Shown here: piece after piece, positions 8,414-16,291 of the stretch | Layout: each line of letters begins with the position of its first letter | Numbering within the stretch: the first letter of the stretch is position 1 | Origin: Methanoculleus sp. MH98A | GTDB lineage: Archaea > Halobacteriota > Methanomicrobia > Methanomicrobiales > Methanoculleaceae | Assembly: GCF_000691865.1 (NCBI RefSeq) | Contig: NZ_JMIO01000006.1 | Location: 62,001 to 126,000, forward strand | Direction: 5' to 3' | Length of the DNA stretch: 64,000 nt | Made by a program: the position numbers and the translations under genes | Notes under the pieces: model-generated | The model's input: the letters and a program-made list of their open reading frames with translations, nothing else | What the model was told of the DNA's origin: nothing | Database searches by the model: none

Positions 8414-9412
8414 ATGCGGCCGGAAAAAACCTGTGGGATACTCTCGATCCGGGTGATCGACTACACGGAGGATCGCATCGAGGAGCACGAGTGCATCGAA
8501 CTCACCGAGGCATGGTCGTGGATCGGCCGGGAGACGGTCACCTGGATCGACGTCGTCGGGGTGCCGGAGCGCGACGAACTCGTGATCCTCGGCAGGCAGG
8601 CGGGGATCCACCCGCTCACGATGGGGGATATCACGGCCCCGGACCAGCGGCCGAAGGTGGAGGAGTTCGGGAGCTACGTCGCCGTCATCGCGAGGATGCT
8701 CTCGGAGAGAGACGGCAGAGTCACAAGCGAGCAGGTCAGCCTGATCTTCGGGGAGAACTACGTCATAACGTTCCGGGAGCAGCCCTTCCAGGTCTTCGAG
8801 CAGGTCAGGGAGCGGCTCAGGAACGAGCTGAGCGTCACCCGGGGATCGGGGCCGGATTTTCTCGCCTATACGCTCCTCGACGCCATGGTGAGTGTCTACC
8901 TCGCCATCCTCGACGCGGTCGACGACCGGGTGGAAGACCTCCAGGGCAGGGTTCTGGCTGCCGCGGACCCGCTTGCCTTAAAACAGATCTACGAACTCAA
9001 GGAAGATCTCCTGACCATCCGGAGAGCGGCCGTCCCGGCACGCGAGGTTCTCGGGGCGCTTGCAAGCCGGGAGTTGAGCCTTGTCCGGAAGGAGACGATC
9101 CCGTACTTCCGGGATATTTACGATCGGTGCATCCAGGCGGCAGAGGTTGCGGAGTATACCAGGGATACCCTCTCCGGCGTGATGGATCTCCATACCTCGA
9201 ACCAGAACAACAAGCTCGCCGAGATCACGACGATCCTCACCATCGTCGCGAGCATCTTCATCCCTTTGAGCTTTATCACCGGGTTTTACGGGATGAATCT
9301 CAGGGACATACCGCTCGAAGACTCGCCCTGGGGCTACCTGCTCGTTCTCCTCCTCATGCTGGGTGTCGCGCTCGCGATGCTTCTCTACTTTAAAAAGAAA
9401 GAGTGGATATGA
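8414..9412 (+). CDS. corA: CorA-family magnesium/cobalt transporter (copy 2)
   Basis: A 332-residue paralogue of the gene at 6152 with the same plan: acidic cytoplasmic domain, long helix, the GMN motif (YGMNLRDIP) at about residues 292-295, and two terminal membrane helices. The two copies share long stretches such as SEQVSLxxGxxYVxxFxE and FIPLxFIxGxYGMN, so they arose by duplication. ATG 8414 follows GGAGGTG, a strong ribosome-binding site; two in-frame GTGs just upstream overlap it. The divergence in the first 30 residues may reflect different gating or metal preference. Confidence 0.9.
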   Translation: MRPEKTCGILSIRVIDYTEDRIEEHECIELTEAWSWIGRETVTWIDVVGVPERDELVILGRQAGIHPLTMGDITAPDQRPKVEEFGSYVAVIARMLSERDGRVTSEQVSLIFGENYVITFREQPFQVFEQVRERLRNELSVTRGSGPDFLAYTLLDAMVSVYLAILDAVDDRVEDLQGRVLAAADPLALKQIYELKEDLLTIRRAAVPAREVLGALASRELSLVRKETIPYFRDIYDRCIQAAEVAEYTRDTLSGVMDLHTSNQNNKLAEITTILTIVASIFIPLSFITGFYGMNLRDIPLEDSPWGYLLVLLLMLGVALAMLLYFKKKEWI

Positions 9413-9485
9413 CGGCGAGCCCTGCGGCGCGGGGAGAGGGGCGGCAACCCCCTTTTTGTAGCGAGAATGCCAACACTTCTCTATT

Positions 9486-10825
9486 ATGGCAATCCATCCC
9501 ATCGACTACCGGTACGGCACCCCGGAAATGCGTGCCGTCTGGAGTGAGGAGAACCGCTTCCGGGCTATCGTCACGGCCGAAGTGGCGCTGGCACGAGCGG
9601 AGGCGGCGCACGGGATGATCCCCCGCGAGGATGCGGAGACGATCGCGACACGCGCGCCGGAAGCGCGCCTCGAGCGGGCGAAGGAGATCGAGGCCGAGAT
9701 CAACCACGACATGATGGCGATCGTCAAGGCCGTCACCGAGGTCTGCGGCGATGCGGGCAGGTGGATTCACTACGGCGCGACCTCGAACGACATCCTGGAT
9801 ACGGCGACCGCCCTGCAGGTCCGCGAGAGCCTCATGCTCATCGAGGAGAAACTCGGTAAACTCCTCTGCGTGCTTCTTGCCCGGAGCGCCGAGACGAAGA
9901 CCCTGGTCTGCGCCGGCCGCACCCACGGGCAGATCGGTGTGCCCACCACCTACGGGCTGCGGTTCGCGATCTGGGCGAGCGAAGTCTCCCGCCACATCGA
10001 GCGGCTCCGCCAGATGCGACCCCGGGTCGTCGTCGGGCAGCTCACCGGAGCGGTGGGCACCCAGGCAGCCCTCGGGGATGCCGGTATCGAGATCCAGGAG
10101 ACGATGATGGAGTTCCTCGGAATCCGGGCCGTGGACGTCTCCAACCAGCTCATCGCAAGGGACCGCTACGCGGAGTACTTCATGTTCCTTGCGAACGTCG
10201 CGACGACGCTCGACAAGATCGGCCTTGAACTCCGGCTGATGCAGCGCTCCGAGATCGGGGAGCTTGCGGAGGCGTTCGGGAAGAAGCAGGTGGGCTCGAG
10301 CACGATGCCTCACAAGAGAAACCCAATAAAGAGCGAGCAGGTTTGCGGCCTTGCCCGGATCGTGCGCTCCGCGGTCGAGCCGGCACTGCAGAACAACGTC
10401 CTCTGGGACGAGCGCGACCTGACGAACTCCTCCCCCGAGCGGGCCCTCTTCCCCGAGCGTCGGTGCTCGCCGACCACATCCTCAACGTGATGATCAACGT
10501 GATGGATGGCCTTGAGTTCAATAAACCGAACATCCGGAAGAACCTGATGCTGCTCAGGGGCGTGAACCTCGCCGAGTCGGTGATGATCGACCTCACCAGG
10601 CGGGGCATGAGCCGGCAGGAGGCCCACGAGGCGATGCGGACGGCGAGCATGCAGGCCCTCGCCGAAGACCGCGACCTCGCCGAGGTGCTCGGCGAGCGGC
10701 CCGAGGTCACGGCGTTCGTCACCCGCGAGGAACTCGACGCTCTCCTCGACCCCGACGCCTACATCGGGACGGCCGTCCGGCAGGTGGAGCGGCTGATCGA
10801 GAAACTCACGCCGCTCTGCCGGTGA
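9486..10825 (+). CDS. purB: Adenylosuccinate lyase, broken by a one-base deletion
   Basis: The fumarase/aspartase-type lyase of purine synthesis, cleaving SAICAR and adenylosuccinate. The first frame (9486 to about 10457) carries GATSNDILDTATAL and the catalytic signature GSSTMPHKRNP. At 10457/10458 the frame shifts: restoring one G (GAG-GCG instead of GAGCG) continues as ASVLADHILNVMINVMDGLEF to the TGA at 10825. The repaired protein has 446 residues, normal for PurB. No other damage is seen, so this is probably a sequence error rather than a dead gene. Confidence 0.9.
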
Positions 10826-10843
10826 AAGGGTTTCGGACGCCCT

Positions 10844-11119
10844 TCATAGTTTGAACCGGGGAGGGGCATCGAAGAGTTTTCGATAGAGCGAGCTGAAGAG
10901 CGCGGTGTACTCCCCGGCCTTCTCGGTGGCGAGGTAACGGGTCCTGTCCTCCTCGGTCACTTCAGCAAGATACCCTTTTTCCACGAGGAACCGGAGATAC
11001 TCCTGCCCGGTCTTTGAGTTCAGGTCGCACCGGTTGATGATGGCGGTAAACGACTGCGGCGTTCTGCAGAAGACCAGGATTTCCCAGTAGATCTCAAACG
11101 CCGTCCTGCGCCCGCTCAT
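10844..11119 (-). CDS. Small winged-helix (HTH_45-like) regulator
   Basis: A 91-residue protein with the helical order of a winged helix: EIYWEILVFCRTPQSFTAII, then LNSKTGQEYLRFLVEKGYL (recognition helix), then a beta-hairpin ending in YLATEKAGEYTALFSSLY. This resembles archaeal HTH_45 proteins, which act as single-domain transcription factors. Its start overlaps the stop of the upstream membrane protein gene by four bases (ATGA), so the two are cotranscribed and may form a sensor-regulator pair. The target is unknown. Confidence 0.75.
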   Translation of the reverse strand: MSGRRTAFEIYWEILVFCRTPQSFTAIINRCDLNSKTGQEYLRFLVEKGYLAEVTEEDRTRYLATEKAGEYTALFSSLYRKLFDAPPRFKL

Positions 11120-11766
11120 CGCCGATCCGTCTCCAGCGTTTCTTTCAGGAGAGCCTCGGACTCCTCGATCTCGTCGAGCCGCTCGTCCCAGACGTTTGCG
11201 AACCGGGAGAAGTAGTACGAGGAGGCAAGGCTGACGAGGGCAACCCCGAGCGTGAGGAGCATGAACGGGATGACCAGGTAGTTGTTGATGGTGAAGGAGA
11301 TACCGTCCGGTGAGACGGAGAGGTGCTCCAGGCTGACAGCGAGCCCGAGAAGAAACGAGCAGATGCCGCCGAGCGTGCAGACCAGGATCATGGTGCGGAT
11401 GGTCGCGCGGTTGTCGCGGTAGTGGGAGAGCATGCTTACGATGAGGCGGGTGAGAGCCTCGTCCGGGACCTCGCCTCCCATCCCATCGAGGTCGCCCTTG
11501 ATCATCTCGATCCCTTCGAAAACCCGGACGCTGGTGAGAAGCCAGCGGAAGCCCGTAAGGGCGGCAACAAGTGCGATGAACAGGACGACCGGGGAATAGA
11601 TCACATACTGCGCGGTAGAGAAGGTCTCGTACATGGAAACCGCCTCTCCGACGATCACGCTGATGCCGAACGCCATCACGAGGGCGGCAAAGACGATGTT
11701 CGCGATGGTGATTACATAGAAGTGCCGGATCTCGCTTCTGAACCGGGCGAGTGCTGATTCGTGCAT
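11116..11766 (-). CDS. Four-helix membrane protein of unknown function
   Basis: About 216 residues with four clear membrane segments: near residues 18-44 (VITIANIVFAALVMAFGISVI), 54-78, 124-146 (MILVCTLGGICSFLLGLAV) and 163-186. There is a charged loop of about 45 residues between the second and third and a coiled, acidic tail. ATG 11766 follows GGTGA at good spacing; a GTG at 11778 is an alternative start. It does not match a family I recognise. The ATGA overlap with the winged-helix gene suggests that the membrane protein may sense something and the regulator respond. Confidence 0.7.
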   Translation of the reverse strand: MHESALARFRSEIRHFYVITIANIVFAALVMAFGISVIVGEAVSMYETFSTAQYVIYSPVVLFIALVAALTGFRWLLTSVRVFEGIEMIKGDLDGMGGEVPDEALTRLIVSMLSHYRDNRATIRTMILVCTLGGICSFLLGLAVSLEHLSVSPDGISFTINNYLVIPFMLLTLGVALVSLASSYYFSRFANVWDERLDEIEESEALLKETLETDRR

Positions 11767-12061
11767 GGAGGTTTTCACCGGTCTATCTATCTATTTGCGT
11801 TCTGCAAGTAAAGAGAATGAAACTAAGATACGTATCGGTGTTTCGCAGGGATATCCGACGCGAACAGCCGATACCGGCCGACCCCTTGCCCAAAATAGAA
11901 TAACGAGACGGGAGTCGGATCAGAACAGAGCGCGGCACCCCGCCGGAGAAAGAGGCTGGCAGCGATTCAGGCGGGATGCACCATCGCATCCCGTTCGGTC
12001 GCCGCGATCTCCCGCAGGAGCCCGAAAGGTCGGCGATCGGGTAGTGCCCCCGCCGGCATGT

Positions 12062-12328
12062 TCAGAACTCTTCCGCGATGCCGTAGCCGTACGACCGCAA
12101 TACCTCGCTCCCCCGCTGCTCCGGGTATGCGGCAAGCACGAGCCCCCGCGACTCCAGGAACTCCTCGGCGGATACGATGGAGATAGGTTGGATCTGTTCG
12201 TCTTCGCCGGGCTCCATCGACCAGATGTGGATGTAATAGATATCCGGCAGCCCCTCCTCTTCGTGCAGGTAGAGATCCCTTCCGCGCCCGAATGCCCCGC
12301 CTGCGTCACCACCCCGCGGCGCGACGGT
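12062..12328 (-). pseudogene. 5'-truncated gene remnant (unknown family)
   Basis: An open stretch of about 88 codons ends in TGA at 12062-12064. It has normal codon use and protein-like content (DLYLHEEEGLPDIYYIHIW, then a C-terminal part ending VLRSYGYGIAEEF). Upstream it runs into a stop at 12329-12331 and the hairpin repeat, with no convincing start codon or ribosome-binding site. The first ATG is at 12217 and would leave only 51 residues. I read it as the surviving 3' end of a gene; a short real gene from 12217 is possible. Confidence 0.45.
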
Positions 12329-12337
12329 TCACCGGAC

Positions 12338-12380
12338 GCGCACCTGACGATGCTCAAAGGACGCTCCCTGAGGAGCATCC
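12338..12380 (-). repeat. Two-hairpin composite repeat, degenerate copy
   Basis: On the minus strand it reads GCTCC-TCAG-GGAGC (hairpin 1), a linker ending TTTGAG, then GCATC-GTCA-GGTGC (hairpin 2, one wobble pair). The layout matches the better copies at 14243, 25819 and 38811. It sits directly upstream of the truncated gene remnant. Confidence 0.5.
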
Positions 12381-12399
12381 TGATCCTGAGGATTCACGC

Positions 12400-12525
12400 C
12401 TCCCGAGGGCGACCCCTGAAGATACACCCGGCGGGATATGGTCGAGCGTGGTGGCGCTGATCCTCTAGCCCGTCGTCTTCTTTGCCGTCGCATACACGCA
12501 GTTCGTGCGGACGGATATCCGATGA
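12400..12525 (+). pseudogene. Possible remnant of a membrane-anchored protein C-terminus
   Basis: One frame reads TPEDTPGGIWSSVVALIL, then a TAG stop, then PVVFFAVAYTQFVRTDI and TGA at 12523-12525. Across the internal stop this is a single continuous hydrophobic segment with flanking charged residues, like the end of a membrane protein. No start or upstream gene is visible. It is short, so chance is not excluded. Confidence 0.25.
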
Positions 12526-13001
12526 TAGACGGGCGCGCACTTTCGCTCCCGGGGAGGGGCTACATCGTAGGCAAACCGATTATTCCGTCGGGTTTCGATA
12601 TTCGGGGAAGGTATGCAGGATTCTTACCGCGGTATGCACTCATACCCGCGATCCGGGGATCGAGGTATATTTCCACTGGATATCGGCAGTACTGCCGGGA
12701 GATGGAACAACGAGCGCGTATCAGGAGAATGCGACGGCCCGGGTACAGCCACGACAGTTCGATGTTTGTCACAGAAAAGGTATATGGGGGAACGTTGACG
12801 CCTTGAACGGTGACACCGTGTACGGTATCCCGCGGGGGCCGGGAACCCCGATTGCCGTCGTATCCCGGCCCCCAAATACGTGCCCGGAGGGCAATAGGGC
12901 TGCTGGCTGCCAGGGGATAGCCGTTGCGGTTCCGTGTCCCTCCAGGCACTGTTACGGAATTTCGAGTGACATAGTATCGCAATGGGAAGGAAATGTGCCG
13001 A

Positions 13002-13010
13002 AATATATCC
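13002..13010 (+). promoter_or_regulatory. Possible TATA box before the TolB-like gene
   Basis: AAATATATC lies 25-33 bases before the ATG at 13035. Transcription from it would start almost at the ATG, which conflicts with the good ribosome-binding site GGAGAGG at 13023-13029. Another AT-rich box (AAGGTATATGG, about 12778-12788) could serve instead and give a long leader. Confidence 0.35.
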
Positions 13011-13034
13011 ATGAGACGCACAGGAGAGGCCTGT

Positions 13035-14180
13035 ATGAACCGAAAAACGATATGTATCGTCCTGCTGCTGATCGCGTCCGCTCTCCCGGCAGCGGCCGCA
13101 CCCGTCGTCCAGCTGACAAACGATTCGGCATTCGATTCGTACCCCTTCTGGTCACCGGACGGCGCCAGGATCGCCTTCGTCTCATCCGACGGAGTTCATG
13201 CCGGCATCCGGGTGATAGAGCGCGACGGCCAAAACCCGGTACCGGTGACGGACGACCGTTCGTGGAATCTTTTCACCGAGTTCGATCCCTGGTCACCGGA
13301 CGGGAAGAAACTCCTCTTCCTCTCCGACGGTGGAAGAGGGCTCGACCTCTGGACAATGAACCCGGACGGGACCGGGAGGGTGCGCCTGACCGAAGGCGGC
13401 CGCATCGTCCCCATTCCGGGGCTCTCCGGCTACGGGGCGGACTGGAGCGCCGATGGAAAGCGGATCGTCTATACCTCCTGCCTCTTCGATGATGCAGCCA
13501 TCCAGGAAGTGAACCTCTCGGCCATCCGCACGGAAGCGGACATCTGGATCATGGACGCGGACGGCGGCAACAAGAAACAACTGACGAGCGGCGGAGATGC
13601 GCGCCTGCCCCTGTGGCAGCCGCAGGGGGACAGGATCGCATACCTCGCAGACAGATCCGGGAACCGGGAGATCTGGGCCATGCAGAGCGACGGAGCGGGC
13701 GAGACACAGGTGACGTTCAGCGAGGGGAGCGTATCCGGGTATTCCTGGTCCCCGGACGGCACCAGGATCGCCTACGTAGTCGCGTCACCGCCGGGGACAT
13801 TGCCGGAGTTCTCTCTCCGAATTATCAATAGCGACGGATCGGGTTCGGAGCAATTGACAACCGGAAACCGGGACAGATCACCGATCTGGTCGCCGGACGG
13901 TACCAGGATCGCCTTCCGGTCGGAATCGCGGGACCGGGCGCTCTGGGTGATGAAGAGCGACGGCTCCGGCCTCGCACCCCTCGGTCCTGATAATCCGGCA
14001 TACATGATGCACCAGTGGTCTCCCGACGGCAGAACGATCGTCGTGAGCGATGGAAACAACCTTTATGCGATCCCGCTCGAAGATCCGGCGGCACCCGCAT
14101 CGCCGGGATTTGAGGTAGTTTCTGCAGCGGGTGCACTGTTTCTCACGGCATGTCTGTTCAGACTGCGAAAACAGAAATGA
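13035..14180 (+). CDS. TolB-like beta-propeller surface protein with PGF-CTERM sorting signal
   Basis: A 381-residue protein. A signal peptide (ICIVLLLIASALPAAAA) covers about residues 5-21. About eight PD40/TolB-type repeats follow, with the core 'WSPDGxRIAFxSxxxG'. The last 27 residues are PGFEVV, a hydrophobic stretch, then FRLRKQK, which is the PGF-CTERM architecture. In archaea that tripartite tail is recognised by archaeosortase A and exchanged for a lipid anchor. The mature protein is therefore probably tethered outside the cell. ATG 13035 is chosen because GGAGAGG precedes it; the frame is open from 12993. Confidence 0.85.
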   Translation: MNRKTICIVLLLIASALPAAAAPVVQLTNDSAFDSYPFWSPDGARIAFVSSDGVHAGIRVIERDGQNPVPVTDDRSWNLFTEFDPWSPDGKKLLFLSDGGRGLDLWTMNPDGTGRVRLTEGGRIVPIPGLSGYGADWSADGKRIVYTSCLFDDAAIQEVNLSAIRTEADIWIMDADGGNKKQLTSGGDARLPLWQPQGDRIAYLADRSGNREIWAMQSDGAGETQVTFSEGSVSGYSWSPDGTRIAYVVASPPGTLPEFSLRIINSDGSGSEQLTTGNRDRSPIWSPDGTRIAFRSESRDRALWVMKSDGSGLAPLGPDNPAYMMHQWSPDGRTIVVSDGNNLYAIPLEDPAAPASPGFEVVSAAGALFLTACLFRLRKQK

Positions 14181-14242
14181 GGGGGAGCGGGAACGTGCCG
14201 CACGAAGACGATTACCAGTGGAGCGCGACGCGTTAACGAGTA

Positions 14243-14286
14243 GCGCACCTGACGGTGCTCGAGCTCCGTTTCTGCCGAAACGTCGC
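14243..14286 (-). repeat. Two-hairpin composite repeat
   Basis: Reading the minus strand: GCGAC, hairpin 1 GTTTC-GGCA-GAAAC, linker GGAGCTCGAG, hairpin 2 CACC-GTCA-GGTG, GCGC. Both stems are perfectly paired although their bases differ from other copies. It ends about 30 bases from the cobN remnant. Confidence 0.7.
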
Positions 14287-14313
14287 TTATCGCCATCGCC
14301 GTCTTCACGCCGC

Positions 14314-14575
14314 TCACTCCTTCTCCCGTGCTCCCCGCAGTGCTTTTACATCCCCCACGGTCACCACGCGAACCGCACCGCCCTGGACGTCGCCTCCGGC
14401 ATCGCCCATCCTGTCCTCGATCCAGCCCTCCATCTCCAGGTACGCCGCCCGCAACCCTTCGAGAACATCCGGATCGGCATCCCAGAGGCCGCGTTCGTGC
14501 GCTTCAAGCAGCCGTCTCCCGATCTCCTCCAGCCCCCAGGGATTCTCGTGGGAGCAGACGTTCGCGAGCGGAAAC
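14314..14575 (-). pseudogene. cobN: cobN C-terminal remnant (cobaltochelatase large subunit)
   Basis: About 87 codons encode SHENPWGLEEIGRRLLEAHE, then a run including LWDADPDVLEGL and AAYLEMEGWIEDRMGD, down to a stop at 14314. This is the characteristic C-terminal end of CobN/BchH-type chelatase subunits (the NPWALEEIxRRLLEA region), whose full length is over 1100 residues. Everything upstream is missing and the flanking sequence belongs to other frames, so it is a truncated remnant. The functional cobaltochelatase must be elsewhere in the genome. Confidence 0.7.
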
Positions 14576-14616
14576 GGCGTGGGGGGACGCTTTCGCTCGA
14601 TACGTCGGTGGAGACG

Positions 14617-14868
14617 ATGAAGATCAACCTGACTTCCCAATCACCGCCCACGATCGAAATCGTGGTCAATACAGGCCTCCCGGTTCCGCTGAACACGCCA
14701 CTCTGGGAGGCGTGCAACGAGACGCTGCACGAGACAAGGATATATGCCGATGTCGTTAACTGCACGTCCTCCTCCGGAGACGGCCGGGTGACGCTCACCT
14801 TTGCCGAGGGCCACGCGCCCGAGGTGACGCTGCGTCCGGTCAGGATCGCCATATCCGCCCGGGGGTGA
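14617..14868 (+). CDS. Small hypothetical protein (83 aa)
   Basis: ATG 14617 is preceded by GGTGGAG at good spacing and opens 83 codons: MKINLTSQSPPTIEIVVNTG, a Cys-containing middle (LWEACNETLH, VVNCTSSSGDG), and a beta-rich end (VTLTFAEGHAPEVTLRP). Codon use is like that of genuine genes nearby. I do not recognise a family. No signal peptide or membrane segment is seen. It abuts the cobN remnant, so it could have arrived with the rearrangement that cut that gene. Confidence 0.5.
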   Translation: MKINLTSQSPPTIEIVVNTGLPVPLNTPLWEACNETLHETRIYADVVNCTSSSGDGRVTLTFAEGHAPEVTLRPVRIAISARG

Positions 14869-14927
14869 TATATTCAGGCCGAAACCGCCCGAACAGCCCG
14901 CATCTCGCGCCGACCGGTGTACGCACA

Positions 14928-14935
14928 TTTATAAT
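14928..14935 (+). promoter_or_regulatory. TATA box for the Asn-synthetase-like/gatCAB run
   Basis: TTTATAAT in a GC-rich context predicts a start near 14960, about 70 bases before the first gene. The run behind it (Asn-synthetase-like, gatC, gatA, gatB, topA) has no other clear promoter. Confidence 0.45.
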
Positions 14936-15033
14936 TTAACAGTGCAAACACTGACACAGATCCGTTTTTTGAGGCGTCCGCGTACCGCGTGAGCCTCATG
15001 GCGATACCTGCCGGATTACGGAATATGCCGACC

Positions 15034-16032
15034 ATGAACCTGAAGGGCTGGATAGAACGTGACGGAGTGCGCCTCACCCCCGCCGATGTGGAGCAGCTGC
15101 TCGAAGTGGGACCGGAGGCACTCAATGGGTGCGGCGGCGAGTTCCTGCTTACCTACGGTGACTGCACCGCCCGCGACGCACTCGGGATCATGCCCGGCCC
15201 GGTCCCGCCCGGGACCATCTGTTGCGGGGGGCGCGAGGTTGCCCGGATAAACCCCGATCCGCCCTCCTGCACCCTTGAGGAGGCGATCGTCACCGCGGTC
15301 AACCTCAGGAGCGGCAAGGGCGCGGTGGCGTTCTCCGGCGGCGTAGACTCTGCTCTCGTCGCCCACCTCGCCCGCCTCCCCTGCGTGGCCGTGGGGCTCG
15401 AAGGGTCGCACGACGTCAGGCGGGCCGCCGTAGCCGCCCGGATGATGGGGCTCGACCTCGAGATCGTCACGCCGACCGAGGAAGAGGTCGCGGAGGCGCT
15501 CGCCCGGGTCGTCCGGGTCATCCCCGACCCGACGAATCCCCTCGAGGCCTCGATTGCAACGACCCTCTCCTTCGTCGCCGCGTGGGCAAAAGAGCACGGC
15601 CATACCCGGATCCTCGCCGGGCAGGGAGCGGACGAACTCTTCGGCGGCTACGCCCGCTACCTCACCTCCCCCGACCTCACGGCGGAGCTCGAACGGGACT
15701 TCGCCGACCTCGGACGCCAGAGAACGCGGGATCAGGCGGTGGCGGGGCTTCACGGGGCATACTTCTCGATGCCCTACCTCGACGTCCGGGTGGTGCGCGC
15801 CGCCCGGGCAATCCCGGCCGCCGAGCGGGTGCGCGGCGGGGTGAGAAAACACCCCCTGCGCGAGATCGCAGAACGCCACATTCCCGTCGAAATCGCCCGG
15901 GCCGAGAAGAAAGCGATGCAATACGGGAGCGGGATCTGGAGAGCGATGCAACGGCTCGCACGTAACAATGGTTATAAAAAGTCGGTACAAGGGTACTTAA
16001 CGGATATCAGTAGGGCGGAACATGATTACTGA
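15034..16032 (+). CDS. Asparagine-synthetase-like protein lacking the glutaminase domain
   Basis: A 332-residue protein with the ATP pyrophosphatase motif AFSGGVDSALVAHL near residue 100 and ILAGQGADELFGGYARYL near residue 195, both typical of the C-terminal synthetase domain of AsnB. The N-terminal Ntn-type glutamine amidohydrolase domain, with its catalytic Cys2, is absent. The enzyme would therefore need ammonia or a partner, or act on another substrate. The start is uncertain (GTG 14989, ATG 15025 or 15034). It overlaps gatC by 11 bases, which links it to tRNA-dependent amidation. Confidence 0.8.
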   Translation: MNLKGWIERDGVRLTPADVEQLLEVGPEALNGCGGEFLLTYGDCTARDALGIMPGPVPPGTICCGGREVARINPDPPSCTLEEAIVTAVNLRSGKGAVAFSGGVDSALVAHLARLPCVAVGLEGSHDVRRAAVAARMMGLDLEIVTPTEEEVAEALARVVRVIPDPTNPLEASIATTLSFVAAWAKEHGHTRILAGQGADELFGGYARYLTSPDLTAELERDFADLGRQRTRDQAVAGLHGAYFSMPYLDVRVVRAARAIPAAERVRGGVRKHPLREIAERHIPVEIARAEKKAMQYGSGIWRAMQRLARNNGYKKSVQGYLTDISRAEHDY

Positions 16033-16291
16033 GAGCGATATTGAGCATATAGCAGAACTTGCGGATATCGGCATTTCAAAAGACGAGGTGCCGGAGTTCA
16101 CCACCCAGTTCAATGCAATCCTGGACTACTTCGAGGTTCTCGACACCGTCGAGGGAGAAAGCGCCCCGGACGCCGGGATCGTGAACGTCTTTAGGGACGA
16201 CGAGCCCCGCCCCTGCCTCACGCAGGAAGAAGCACTCGCGAACGCAGGGTCGACCGAGAACGGGTTTGTTAAGGCGCCGAGGGTGATGTGA
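16022..16291 (+). CDS. gatC: Asp/Glu-tRNA amidotransferase subunit C
   Basis: An 89-residue protein with the GatC pattern: an N-terminal helix (IEHIAELADIGISKDE), EFTTQFNAILDYFEVLDTV, and a C-terminal FRDDEPRPCLTQEEAL region. GatC stabilises the GatA-GatB interaction. It overlaps the upstream gene by 11 bases and abuts gatA with no gap. In archaea, which use GatDE for Gln-tRNA(Gln), GatCAB mainly makes Asn-tRNA(Asn). Confidence 0.93.
   Translation: MITESDIEHIAELADIGISKDEVPEFTTQFNAILDYFEVLDTVEGESAPDAGIVNVFRDDEPRPCLTQEEALANAGSTENGFVKAPRVM

Larger units (their letters stand above)
11780..13020. other. Long intergenic region with decayed coding remnants
   Basis: This stretch of about 1.25 kb has no intact gene. 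It holds a reverse-strand coding remnant (12062-12328), one copy of the two-hairpin repeat (about 12338-12380), and a plus-strand membrane-segment remnant (about 12400-12525). The part from about 12530 to 12990 has lower GC than its surroundings; I see only short frames there with poor codon use. Confidence 0.6.

Noticed and set aside
8272-9393. A 373-codon frame covering the second corA in another frame
   Set aside because: Gly/Arg-rich out-of-frame reading; the CorA frame carries the GMN motif and a ribosome-binding site.
12482-13492. A 336-codon frame running into the TolB-like gene
   Set aside because: Out of frame with the propeller repeats and rich in Arg/Pro; no plausible start.
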